In this document: positions 1 through 7,311 of the stretch, one piece after another | How the letters are laid out: each line of letters begins with the position of its first letter | How positions within the stretch are numbered: position 1 is the first letter of the stretch | NCBI GenBank assembly: GCA_900552135.1 | Contig: URYN01000014.1 | Coordinates: forward strand, 1-29,041 | Reading direction: 5' to 3' | DNA from: an uncultured Clostridium sp. | GTDB lineage: Bacteria > Bacillota > Clostridia > TANB77 > CAG-508 | DNA: 29,041 nucleotides | The notes under the pieces: model-generated | What the model was told of the DNA's origin: nothing | Seen by the model: only the letters and a program-made list of their open reading frames with translations | Database searches by the model: none | Made by a program: the position numbers and the translations under genes

Positions 1-118
1 TATTTATTAAATTAAATATTTAATAATAATTATTATTTTTATTATATTTAATTTAAAATAATTAATTATTTATTTTTTTATTTAATTAATATTATTTAAA
101 ATAATTATTATTTATTAA
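1..118. repeat. G/C-free AT tract at the window edge
   Basis: The first 118 bases contain only A and T; the first C is at 119. There are many short palindromic TTAAT/ATTAA words but no clear tandem unit. Nothing codes here. It lies downstream of the minus-strand SDR gene and may mark an assembly edge. Confidence 0.7.
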
Positions 119-182
119 CTAATTTTAATGTTTATTTATAAAAAAAATAAAGGAAATTAAATTCCCTTATTTTCTATTTATA

Positions 183-914
183 TTAAATTAACCATCCACC
201 ATTTATTCCTATTATTTGTCCTGTAACATAATTATCATTTAATAACCATTCTATACATTTTGCTATTTCTTCTTTTTTTCCTATTTTTTCTAAAGGAATT
301 TTCTGTATTATTTCTTGTTTTTCTTCCTCTGTTAAATTATTATTCATTTCTGTATCTATTATTCCTGGTGCTATACTGTTTACTCTTATATTTGATGGTC
401 CCATTTCTTTCGCAAGTGATTTTGTTAGTGCATCTATTCCAGCCTTTGCAACTGCATAATGGCTTTCACAAGATGCTCCTGTTTGTCCCCAAATTGATGA
501 TATATTTATAATTAAGCCTTCTTTTCTTTGTATCATATATGGTAATGTTTCCTGGCACATATAAAATGTTGAATTCAAATTATTCTGTATTATTTTATTC
601 CAGTCTTCATCTGTTATGTCTAAAAACATTTTTATTTGATCTATTCCGGCATTATTTATTATGCAGTCTATTTTTTTATATTTTTCTATTGTAAATTTAA
701 TTAACTCTTTTACTTCTTCTCTTTTCGAAACATCTGCTTTAATTATATCTATATTTATATTTTCTTTTTTTAATTTTTCTTGTAATTCTTTTGCCTTTTC
801 TTCTGATTTATTGTAGTTTGCTATTACTGTATATCCTTTAACTGCAAGTGTTTCGGCAATGCAGGCTCCTATTCCTCTTGATGCTCCTGTTACAATTATT
901 ACTTTATTATTCAT
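183..914 (-). CDS. SDR-family oxidoreductase, FabG-like (3-oxoacyl-ACP reductase type)
   Basis: A 243-residue cytosolic classical short-chain dehydrogenase/reductase. Visible motifs: the Rossmann dinucleotide motif TGASRGIG at residues 9-16, NNAG at 87-90, the catalytic Ser in ISS at 138-140, and YAVAK at 153-157 giving the Tyr and Lys of the catalytic triad. The C-terminal INGGWLI resembles the FabG ending. Length matches FabG (about 245). The ATG at 914 is preceded by an AAAGGG ribosome-binding site. The closest family function is NADPH-dependent reduction of 3-oxoacyl-ACP in fatty acid synthesis, but no other fab gene is nearby, so another substrate is possible. It lies just downstream of tRNA-Lys(CTT) and its terminator on the same strand. 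SDR assignment is very secure; FabG identity is only likely. Confidence 0.88.
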   Translation of the reverse strand: MNNKVIIVTGASRGIGACIAETLAVKGYTVIANYNKSEEKAKELQEKLKKENINIDIIKADVSKREEVKELIKFTIEKYKKIDCIINNAGIDQIKMFLDITDEDWNKIIQNNLNSTFYMCQETLPYMIQRKEGLIINISSIWGQTGASCESHYAVAKAGIDALTKSLAKEMGPSNIRVNSIAPGIIDTEMNNNLTEEEKQEIIQKIPLEKIGKKEEIAKCIEWLLNDNYVTGQIIGINGGWLI

Positions 915-932
915 TTTTTACCCTTTTCATGC

Positions 933-961
933 AAAAAAGAACCTGTGCTTTAGCACAAGTT
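933..961 (-). terminator. Rho-independent terminator after tRNA-Lys(CTT)
   Basis: On the minus strand a 9-bp stem (953-961 with 940-948) closes a TAAA loop and is followed by C and six U (933-938). It ends the tRNA-Lys(CTT) transcript, so the SDR gene needs read-through or its own promoter. Confidence 0.8.
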
Positions 962-982
962 TTTCTGCGTTTATTAATATTG

Positions 983-1058
983 TGGTGCACCACCGGGGAG
1001 TCGAACCCCGGACCTTCTGATTAAGAGTCAGCTGCTCTACCAACTGAGCTAGTGGTGC
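983..1058 (-). tRNA. tRNA-Lys(CTT)
   Basis: A 76-nt cloverleaf with encoded CCA (983-985). Acceptor GCACCAC pairs with GTGGTGC. The D arm is GCTC/GAGC, the anticodon loop is CTCTTAA (anticodon CTT), and the T arm has the CCGGGG/CCCCGG stem region with TTCGA. It has its own consensus promoter and terminator. Confidence 0.95.
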
Positions 1059-1077
1059 ATTGCTAAATGCATATTTT

Positions 1078-1106
1078 ATTATAATACTTATATTGCAATT
1101 TGTCAA
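1078..1106 (-). promoter_or_regulatory. Sigma-A promoter for tRNA-Lys(CTT)
   Basis: TTGACA (1101-1106), a 17-bp spacer and TATAAT (1078-1083) on the minus strand: a perfect consensus 20 bp upstream of the tRNA 5' end. Confidence 0.85.
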
Positions 1107-1134
1107 CCACAATTTTTTATTTTTTTTGCATTAT

Positions 1135-2733
1135 CTAATCAACGTCATTTTGGCTATTTTCAGTACTTTCAACGTTTTTCTTTGTTCCCCTTTTTATTAT
1201 TTTATCTAATGAATAATACATATCTGATGATAATAGTTCTTTAGAAACTTCTACTCCATTTGTTTTTAATATTTTGTAGGTTTTACTTGTTGCTCCGTTA
1301 TGTCCTTCTTGTATAACTACTTCTTTTCCTTCTTCTAGTGTATCGTCTTCTTCATATTTTGTTTCTTTGTTTATAATAGAAGTTACTGTAGATTGAATAA
1401 CTACCTCATAGTCTTTTTCTGTTCCAATTCCTTTTATAGACATTTTTGAAACGCCATTCTTCGATACAGCTTCAATTTTTATTGGATATTCTCTATTATT
1501 TTTAAATTTAAAATCTACTGTTCCCCATGATACTGTAGCATCTCTGCCTGCATCTACATAAGATGTTTCAAAGTGATGATTGCTTCTTTCAACAATTTCC
1601 AAGTTTGCATATAATACTGCATTATATAGTGTTGATGAAACCTGGCATATTCCTCCACCTACTTCTTGTACAACCTTACCTCCAGCATAAGCTCCAGCTT
1701 CTTTGTACCCTGCATCTATTGTTCTTTTTCCGACAACTTGATTATAAGAAAATACTTCACCTGGCATTATTACAGTTCCATTTATTTTTTCTGATGCTAA
1801 AGATATATTGTTACTTCTATTTTTGTTACTTGCATCATATCTTGTCGAAAATGTTCCAAGTGTATCAGGAAAAGCTTCTTCTCCTAAATCATTTATTGTT
1901 TTTGATGCAACCGTTATTTTTAACGGAATTGTATATTCGTCTTTATCTTCTTCTATAATCTTTTGAGCTTCCTCCATTGTAACTGCAAAATCAACACCAT
2001 TTACATTAGGGTGAACAGTTGTTGGATTCTTTGTAACATAAGCATCTTGAGCCTCTCTGTATATTTCAGAGTGAATCTTATTTAAATCAATATTATCAGG
2101 CTCTTTTTCTGTAACAGGTATATTTATTGTTATTTCTCCATTTGATAAAGAATTTATTTTTTCTATTATTTCTGCTTTTAACTGATCTTTATTAATTGTT
2201 ATTCCTTTTTTGCCTTTGGTAATTAATAAATTTTCATCTTCAATATAGTAACTATATTCTTGGACAACTCCTGGAATAGATGAATTAATACTATCAATTT
2301 TTTTATTTAATTCATTTTCATCATAAGATACTTGAATGTCAATTTCTTCACCAAATAACATTGTTTTTACTATTTCAAAATTATTTTTTAATATATTTCC
2401 AGATCTACCAATGCTATATGCAGTAGCAAGAGCATCGTCTAAATTATAATCAACTTTTATTTCACTCAAGCATAAGGTACTTTCATAATCTCCATATTTT
2501 AATATTAATGTTTTATCTTTCATATTTTGTATTAATTGCTTAAACTTTTCATCTGTTTGATTTCTGTCAAGTCCTGATGCATCAATGTTTTGAATCTTTA
2601 CGCCTTTTATAACTTTCTCGTTCGTAGAACTAATAATTGCAAAAATTGTAGAAAAAAATGCTATTATGCAAAATATTACTAAGGTTATTATTAAAATAAT
2701 TTTATATTTATTTTTTTTATTATTTTTCTCCAT
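1135..2733 (-). CDS. VanW family membrane-anchored envelope protein with G5 domain
   Basis: 532 residues. One N-terminal membrane anchor (about residues 11-33) follows a Lys/Asn-rich cytoplasmic start, so the rest should be extracellular. Residues 60-290 look like the repeated peptidoglycan-binding-4 type region common before VanW. The VanW domain spans about 300-425, with its diagnostic segments MPGEVFSYNQVVG and GGGICQVSSTLYNAVLYAN and the following HHFETSYVDAGRDATVSWG. A G5-like domain lies at about 440-515. The tail is Asn/Glu/Ser-rich. This architecture (anchor, PG-binding, VanW, G5) is widespread in Clostridia; the biochemical role of VanW is not established, and vancomycin resistance should not be assumed. 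The gene stands alone on the minus strand, and an ATG start gives the full anchor. Confidence 0.92.
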   Translation of the reverse strand: MEKNNKKNKYKIILIITLVIFCIIAFFSTIFAIISSTNEKVIKGVKIQNIDASGLDRNQTDEKFKQLIQNMKDKTLILKYGDYESTLCLSEIKVDYNLDDALATAYSIGRSGNILKNNFEIVKTMLFGEEIDIQVSYDENELNKKIDSINSSIPGVVQEYSYYIEDENLLITKGKKGITINKDQLKAEIIEKINSLSNGEITINIPVTEKEPDNIDLNKIHSEIYREAQDAYVTKNPTTVHPNVNGVDFAVTMEEAQKIIEEDKDEYTIPLKITVASKTINDLGEEAFPDTLGTFSTRYDASNKNRSNNISLASEKINGTVIMPGEVFSYNQVVGKRTIDAGYKEAGAYAGGKVVQEVGGGICQVSSTLYNAVLYANLEIVERSNHHFETSYVDAGRDATVSWGTVDFKFKNNREYPIKIEAVSKNGVSKMSIKGIGTEKDYEVVIQSTVTSIINKETKYEEDDTLEEGKEVVIQEGHNGATSKTYKILKTNGVEVSKELLSSDMYYSLDKIIKRGTKKNVESTENSQNDVD

Positions 2734-2891
2734 TATATTGTCTTCAGTTCCTTTCCTTTTTACTATTTATATAGTACCATATTAAGAAATTTTTTACAAT
2801 AATTTAAGGCATAGTAATTTATTCATATTTTTCTAGACTTTTTCTGTTTTTTTCTATATAATTATTAAAAATTAGACTTTAGGAGGTCAAT

Positions 2892-3476
2892 ATGATAGCA
2901 CATTTAATAAATAGACTCAGAACAGAAAAAAATTTGTCAAAAAATAAATTAGGTAAAATGTGTTCAATGGACTTAAGTTATATAACTCATTTAGAAAAAG
3001 GTGACCGATACCCTAGTATTGAAGCTTGCAAAAAAATCTGTGATAGTCTTGATGTTCCTTACGTTTCCTTATTAGGAAGCTATGGAAAAAAGCTTGATTT
3101 AGAGCAAAGAGACAGACAGATGGAAAAATTTATATGTTGTGATAAAATTTTAGCTTTAAATAGTATTGATGGGCTAATCGATTGCCCCACAGGTGCTCTT
3201 TCTGCTTCTTTTGCATTGAAAATGAATGACAAATCTATGGAGCCAAAAATAAAAAAAGATGACTATGCTTTTATAGAATTAAATGTCCCTTTAAAAAGTA
3301 AAGATATTGGTCTTTTTCAGTATAATGGTACATATTTAATTAGAGAATTGTCATTTGGTAAGCGTGTTATTACTTTAAAAGCCTTAAGCAGTAAGGATTT
3401 GGATATAAAAATAAAAAAAGATGATTCATTCTTTATGCTCGGAAAAGTTGTAGGTATAAATAGCTTAAATAAATAA
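2892..3476 (+). CDS. XRE-family regulator with LexA/S24-like C-terminal domain
   Basis: 194 residues. An N-terminal Cro/CI-type helix-turn-helix spans about 5-57. The C-terminal S24-type fold starts at about 105, with the nucleophile motif DKSMEP placing Ser at 115. Where the family has the catalytic Lys (about 36-37 residues later, typically in VKRL), this protein has Arg151 (YLIRELSF), and I see no clear Ala-Gly cleavage motif. It may therefore be a repressor with an S24 fold that does not self-cleave. A strong SD (AGGAGG) lies 5 bases before the ATG. It sits between vanW (divergent) and the CBM25 gene (same strand). It could be a phage-derived or element regulator, or a domesticated one; no target operator was identified. 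Confidence 0.85.
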   Translation: MIAHLINRLRTEKNLSKNKLGKMCSMDLSYITHLEKGDRYPSIEACKKICDSLDVPYVSLLGSYGKKLDLEQRDRQMEKFICCDKILALNSIDGLIDCPTGALSASFALKMNDKSMEPKIKKDDYAFIELNVPLKSKDIGLFQYNGTYLIRELSFGKRVITLKALSSKDLDIKIKKDDSFFMLGKVVGINSLNK

Positions 3477-3564
3477 ATTTAAAGATACTATTATACAAAT
3501 TTATTTATTCTATGAAAAAAAATAACAAATTTTCCTATATTTTTTTATATTTTTCAAAAAACAC

Positions 3565-3593
3565 TTGATAAAATTTTTCTTTAATATTATAAT
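3565..3593 (+). promoter_or_regulatory. Sigma-A promoter of the CBM25-like gene
   Basis: TTGATA (3565-3570), a 17-bp spacer and TATAAT (3588-3593), 37 bp before the start codon. Confidence 0.7.
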
Positions 3594-3629
3594 ATACTCG
3601 ACAAAAGATAAACAGGAGATAGATTTAAT

Positions 3630-4100
3630 ATGGAATTAGTTAAAAATATATTCTTTAATACAGATAAACTAGTAGAAAATGCAAATGTAAAAATATCTTA
3701 TACAGGTAAACTTTTTGAAGATAACTCAGAAAAAGTTTTTCTTCATTATGGTTATGGAGCTCAATGGGATAATATTTCTGAAGCTGAAATGCAAAGAACT
3801 GAGCTTGGATTCCAAGCTGAAATCGAATTGATTTCTAGTGATGCTTTAAACCTTTGTTTTAGAAATGGAAATAATGAATGGGATAATAATAATGGACAAA
3901 ATTATTCATTCCCTATTGAGAAGGCTGAGGTTTCCTTGGTTCCTACTTCAGAAATGATTGGAATTGGTGCGCCAAGAAGATTGAGAAAGTCTTATATTTG
4001 GAGCAAAAAAATTAGACTTGCAATTTATAAGATAATGCATTATTTTCCAAAGATAATTTCAGGAAATTATAAAAGAAAAGCAACAAATAATAATATATAA
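3630..4100 (+). CDS. Stand-alone CBM25-like (starch-binding type) protein
   Basis: 156 residues with no signal peptide. Residues about 5-100 resemble carbohydrate-binding module family 25: an early VKISYTGKL strand, LHYGYGAQWDN with a Trp, and a C-terminal CFRNGNNEWDNNNG with Trp83 and an Asn-rich loop ending in NYSFPI. These aromatic positions are what such modules use to stack on alpha-glucans. The remaining ~50 residues are basic and contain KSYIWSKKIRLAIYKIMHYF, possibly an amphipathic or membrane-peripheral helix. No catalytic domain is attached, so a role in intracellular glycogen binding or regulation is inference. It has its own promoter, a GGAG ribosome-binding site and a terminator, so it is monocistronic. 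Confidence 0.75.
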   Translation: MELVKNIFFNTDKLVENANVKISYTGKLFEDNSEKVFLHYGYGAQWDNISEAEMQRTELGFQAEIELISSDALNLCFRNGNNEWDNNNGQNYSFPIEKAEVSLVPTSEMIGIGAPRRLRKSYIWSKKIRLAIYKIMHYFPKIISGNYKRKATNNNI

Positions 4101-4105
4101 AAAAG

Positions 4106-4128
4106 AACTGGCAAAAGCCAGTTTTTTT
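4106..4128 (+). terminator. Rho-independent terminator after the CBM25-like gene
   Basis: The 7-bp stem AACTGGC/GCCAGTT with an AAAA loop is followed directly by a T run (4124-4128). Confidence 0.88.
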
Positions 4129-4251
4129 ATTTTGAATATTTTTTTCGTTCTTTTCTTCCATGGTTTCTGTTTGCACCCTTATACGTTTGAGTTAAGGAAT
4201 GACAATTAATTTATTTTTAGTTGGTTTGCCACAATTATTACAATAATTCAT
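4127..4251 (-). pseudogene. Possible decayed zinc-ribbon mini-gene
   Basis: A perfect SD (AGGAGG) precedes an ATG at 4251 that opens with MNYCNNCGKPTKNK, a CxxCGK half zinc knuckle, but a TAA stops it after 19 codons (4192-4194). Another frame then stays open to a TAA at 4127-4129 and encodes a basic tail (LTQTYKGANRNHGRKERKK). This could be a frameshifted or truncated small zinc-ribbon protein. It is too short for a firm call; the good ribosome-binding site is the main reason to list it. Confidence 0.25.
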
Positions 4252-4267
4252 TTAAAACCTCCTAAAC

Positions 4268-4298
4268 AAAAAAATAACTAGGTGTAGATTACCTAGTT
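4268..4298 (-). terminator. Rho-independent terminator of the tRNA Lys-Glu-Thr operon
   Basis: An 8-bp stem (4276-4283 with 4291-4298) is followed on the minus strand by TA and a 7-base U run (4268-4274), immediately downstream of tRNA-Thr. Confidence 0.8.
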
Positions 4299-4305
4299 TT
4301 TAATG

Positions 4306-4612
4306 TGGAGCCACTTATCTGATTCGAACAGATGACCTACTGATTCATACTACTATAATTTTCATTACCATATAAATATGTTTGTAGTCTGGACTTTCTC
4401 TTTACCATAGCTTAAGCTTTAGGTACACCGTATAAAGTCTCTACACTCGAAAAATTTCTTTTTCTAGCTCGGGATTAACATTTAAAAGCCTTCCCCGAAT
4501 TAGCGGTGTCCACTCTACACGTTTCCATGTAAAGGTGCAAGATAGTTCAAAATAAAACTTTAGTTTTATCTATCCCACAAGTCAGTTGCTCTACCAGCTG
4601 AGCTAAAGTGGC
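4306..4612 (-). tRNA. tRNA-Thr(TGT) interrupted by a group I intron
   Basis: The two exons join into a perfect 76-nt tRNA. The 5' exon is 4577-4612 (36 nt) and the 3' exon is 4306-4345 (40 nt, with encoded CCA at 4306-4308). Acceptor GCCACTT pairs with AAGTGGC, D stem GCTC with GAGC, anticodon stem ACTGA with TCAGT, and T stem ATCTG with CAGAT. The spliced anticodon loop is CTTGTAA, giving anticodon TGT (reads ACN Thr codons). The intron sits between positions 36 and 37, just 3' of the anticodon. It is the last of three tRNAs in the operon, downstream of Lys(TTT) and Glu(TTC). Without splicing this tRNA could not function. Confidence 0.92.
4346..4576 (-). ncRNA. Group I self-splicing intron (231 nt) in tRNA-Thr
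   Basis: Read on the minus strand, the core elements can be traced in order. P1: the exon end UGU and intron GGGAUAG pair with CUAUCUUGCA, giving the hallmark U.G pair at the 5' splice site, with an inner AT-rich hairpin. P2: a 9-bp stem capped by a GAAA tetraloop. P3: ACACCG/CGGTGT. P4: TCGGG/CCCGA. P6: GAAAAA/TTTTTC. P7: GACTTT/AAAGTC. P8: ACC/GGT around AGCT repeats. P9: CATAT/ATATG, preceded by CAGACTACAAA. The intron ends in G, as expected of an omega-G. It has no ORF, so no homing endonuclease. Its small size suggests a compact tRNA-type intron (IC3-like); that subgroup is inference. Confidence 0.9.
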
Positions 4613-4626
4613 ATTAATATATTTTG

Positions 4627-4701
4627 TGGTGACCCCGACGGGAATTGAACCCATGTCTCCGCCGTGAAAGGGCGATGTCTTAACCTCTTGACCACGGGGC
4701 C
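4627..4701 (-). tRNA. tRNA-Glu(TTC)
   Basis: 75 nt with encoded CCA. Acceptor GGCCCCG pairs with CGGGGTC (one G.T). Anticodon stem TCGCC/GGCGG closes loop CTTTCAC, anticodon TTC. It is the middle gene of the tRNA operon. Confidence 0.95.
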
Positions 4702-4714
4702 ATAAAATTGACCT

Positions 4715-4743
4715 CTAGGATTTAAGGAGTTCTTAAATCCTAG
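4715..4743 (-). repeat. Perfect 12-bp hairpin in the tRNA-Lys/tRNA-Glu spacer
   Basis: CTAGGATTTAAG (4715-4726) and its exact reverse complement (4732-4743) flank a 5-nt loop. There is no U run on either side, so it is not a normal terminator. It may guide processing or protect the ends of the two flanking tRNAs. Confidence 0.75.
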
Positions 4744-4748
4744 GAATT

Positions 4749-4824
4749 TGGTGAGCCATCGCGGACTCGAACCGCGGACAACTTGATTAAAAGTCAAGTG
4801 CTCTACCACCTGAGCTAATGACCC
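4749..4824 (-). tRNA. tRNA-Lys(TTT)
   Basis: 76 nt with encoded CCA. Acceptor GGGTCAT pairs with ATGGCTC (two G.U). The anticodon loop is CTTTTAA, anticodon TTT. It is the first gene of the tRNA operon. Confidence 0.95.
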
Positions 4825-4850
4825 AAATATCTTTGGTCAACGCATGTTTT

Positions 4851-4879
4851 ATTTTACATCATTTTATTTAGTTTGTCAA
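4851..4879 (-). promoter_or_regulatory. Sigma-A promoter of the tRNA Lys-Glu-Thr operon
   Basis: TTGACA (4874-4879), 17-bp spacer, TAAAAT (4851-4856) on the minus strand, 27 bp before the tRNA-Lys(TTT) 5' end. Confidence 0.82.
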
Positions 4880-5002
4880 CGGTTTTATTAATATTTTATC
4901 AAATTTTTTTATATTTTTTTATTTTATTTGATTTTTTTGCTACATTCTGTTAAAAATTTTATAAAATTATTAACAGAATATATATTAATCTTTGTATCAA
5001 TA

Positions 5003-5197
5003 TTATTTTTCTTCTTTATTAAGAATTTCTAATAATTCCTCTACGTCTATTCCGTGAACCATACAAGCTTCTTCCAAAGTTTCAACTTGTGCTGCTGGGC
5101 ATCCTAGACATCCCATTCCTGCAGAAATTAAAATTTGAACCTTTTCAGGTGCTTTTTCAACTATTTCACTTATTTTTGTATTTTTCTCTATTTTCAT
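5003..5197 (-). CDS. DUF1858 (hybrid-cluster-associated redox disulfide) protein
   Basis: 64 residues from the ATG at 5197, chosen because an AAAGGA ribosome-binding site precedes it; the longer open frame upstream is AT-rich and lacks a site. The single DUF1858 domain carries the redox signature MGCLGCPAA (Cys-x-x-Cys), preceded by an ILISAGMG helix and followed by ETLEEACMVHGID. Such small proteins are common in anaerobes and are presumed thiol-redox partners; the actual partner is unknown. It stands alone, transcribed away from the divergent conjugation-like cluster that starts at 5326. Confidence 0.9.
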   Translation of the reverse strand: MKIEKNTKISEIVEKAPEKVQILISAGMGCLGCPAAQVETLEEACMVHGIDVEELLEILNKEEK

Positions 5198-5325
5198 TTT
5201 GTATTCCTTTCTATCCAAATTGTATTTATTTTCTGTACACAAATATTTTATCATAAATTTTAAGAAAAGTATAGACAAATAAAAAAAATTATAGTAATAT
5301 AGAAAAAACTGGAAGGAGTAATTCT

Positions 5326-5463
5326 ATGAAAGTATTGTTATTTTTCATATTACTCGTTCTTAACATTTTTATAGTTCTTTATTATATTTATTCGTACATA
5401 GAATTATTTTTCTTTAATTCTAAACAAGGGGAAACACTTCGAATAAAAGAAAAAGAACACTAA
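5326..5463 (+). CDS. Small single-pass membrane protein, 45 aa
   Basis: The ATG at 5326 follows an excellent GGAAGGAG site by 8 bases. The product has a hydrophobic helix over residues 3-22, then an aromatic stretch (IYSYIELFFFN) and a charged tail (KQGETLRIKEKEH). I do not recognise a family. The stop is 35 bp before the coupling-protein gene on the same strand, which makes it the likely first gene of the conjugation-like cluster; small membrane proteins often precede type IV secretion ATPases. Real translation is supported by the ribosome-binding site and the sensible hydrophobic/charged layout, not by homology. Confidence 0.65.
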   Translation: MKVLLFFILLVLNIFIVLYYIYSYIELFFFNSKQGETLRIKEKEH

Positions 5464-5498
5464 TAGGATTTTTTTGATCTTTATTTTTCTAAAATCTA

Positions 5499-7281
5499 AT
5501 GAAAATTTTACTTTATATTTTTAAGTTTTTATTATGGATTATATTTTCATTTACAACATTTTTCTATGAATTGAATTTTCTCAAACAAATTCTTCAAAGC
5601 AATTCACTCGATTTATGCTTAAATTTAAACGGTTCTAGTCATTTTATAATGGCTTCTTTGTTGTGGAAAAATGTTAAAATAATATTCTTATTATTTTCAA
5701 TTTTATCAATATTAATACTTTCAAATATGATTATTGAGAAATTATTTACTACTTTTATTAATCTGTTCAAATACATCATAAAAAAGTTTTCTATTTTGAA
5801 ATCCTGTAAAAAATTCTATAAAAGATTGCCTATATCACATAAACAATTTTCTCATTCTACACAAAATGAAATAAATCAGGATTTATCTTTATTTCTTGGA
5901 ACTTCCACTAATGCTTATGATGATATTCTAATTCCAGAAAAAGGCTTATATCAAAATATTCTAATTACTGGTGCAATCGGTTCTGGAAAAACTAGCAGTG
6001 CCATGTATCCAATAACAAAACAATTAATTTCTTATAGAGCCAATGCTCCAAACGAAAAGCTCGGAATGCTAATTCTTGATGTAAAGGGAAATTATTATTC
6101 TCAAGTTTTAGAATTTTCAAAGCTGTATAATCGTCAGAATGATGTTATTTCCATTCAGATAGGCCGGAAGGTACAAGTATAATCCTTTAAATAATCCAGG
6201 CTTAAAAGCCTCTGTAATCGCTGATAGGCTAAAAACAATTTTACTTCTCTTTTCTCCGAACAACAGTGAGTCATATTGGATAGATAAGGCTGAAAGCGTT
6301 CTAGCGGAAGCGATTAAGCTATGTAGATTATATAATGGTAACTATGTTACTTTTGAAGAATTACATAAATTAATAACTGATGAATCTTATTACTCTTCAA
6401 AAGTTCAAAGCTTAAAAGACATGTTCCTTTTAAACAAATTTTCTAAGTCTCAAGTTTATAATTTGCTTTCCTCTCTAAAGTTTTTTGAGAAAGAATTTTT
6501 CGCCTTAGATTCAAGAACAATGAATATTCTAAAATCAGAAATCACAAGAATAACTAACTGTTTTGTATCAGATTCTGAAATAACTAAAACTTTTTGTCCC
6601 AAAAGAAATGAGATTAATTTCAGAGGATTTAAAGATGTTATAAACAAAGGGAAAATTGTTGTTTTAAATATGAATATCAATGAATACAGAAATCTTTCCA
6701 GAATAATTGCTGCGTATTTAAAACTTGATTTTCAAACCGAGGTTCTCAGAAGGCTTTCAAATAGTAGTTCTTCAAATATTCATCCAGTTGCTTTTATTTC
6801 TGATGAATACAGTGAATATGTATCTGCAACAGATGCAAATTTCTTCTCACAGAGCCGTGAATCAAAGTGTATAAATGTTGTTTCAACTCAGAGTTATACT
6901 TCTTTATTAAATGCAATCTCAAATAAATATTCAGTTGAAGTAATTGTTCAAAACTTAGTTAATAAGCTATGGTTTAGGTCAGACGATATTTACACAATAG
7001 AAGAAGCACAAAAGCAAATTGGAAAAGTTGATAAACAAAAAACTTCTACCACTATTTCAGAAAATGCAAGAGAAACCTCTTATAATTTATTTACTAACTC
7101 TTTGAAATCTAAAGCACCAAACATTTCTGAAAGTATAAATACTTACTCTCAATATGACTATGTTTTTGACACTAACTTTTTTACTCAAAATTTAGACACT
7201 TTTCAATGTTTAGCCTTCCTATCAGATGGCACCAAAATACTTCCACCTCAAAAAATTAATACCATTCCATATTTTAAATAG
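5499..7281 (+). CDS. VirD4/TraG-like type IV coupling protein, one +1 frameshift at CGG
   Basis: The full product is about 593 residues when a +1 shift is made at 6165. The zero frame gives 222 residues (5499-6164), with two N-terminal membrane segments (about 4-30 and 60-80), Walker A GAIGSGKT at 158-165 and Walker B LILDVKG at 191-197. It then stops at 6180-6182. The +1 frame (6166-7281) continues the same protein: GRYKYNPLNNPG, LLLFSPNNSESYW, LAEAIKLCRLYNG, FISDEYSEYV and NVVSTQSYTSL are typical of Gram-positive VirD4-like ATPases. The Gly-Gly before the KYNPL block is conserved in the family as I know it. It should bring DNA substrate to a type IV secretion channel. No clear SD precedes the ATG at 5499. 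No relaxase or VirB4 motor lies beside it, so the cluster is incomplete or dispersed. Confidence 0.85.
6162..6182 (+). other. +1 frameshift site GGC-CGG-A in the coupling protein gene
   Basis: The zero frame reads GGC CGG AAG and reaches TAA at 6180. The +1 frame is closed upstream by TAG at 6160-6162, so the shift must fall within 6163-6182. The only unusual codon there is the in-frame CGG (6165-6167). Skipping its C gives GGA (Gly) then AGG TAC, restoring the family sequence. Confidence 0.8.
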
Positions 7282-7311
7282 AATTTGCATTTTGCAATAG
7301 AAAGGACCTTT

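Noticed and set aside
4603..4809. Open frame across the tRNA cluster (also 927-1112 and 11264-11455)
   Set aside because: These frames translate tRNA genes (residues such as GSTPRW / RGSSPRW are the classic T-arm artefact) and are not protein genes.
6421..7281. Separate gene starting at the ATG at 6421
   Set aside because: The same frame is open and family-like from 6166, so this is the second half of the VirD4-like protein rather than an independent gene.
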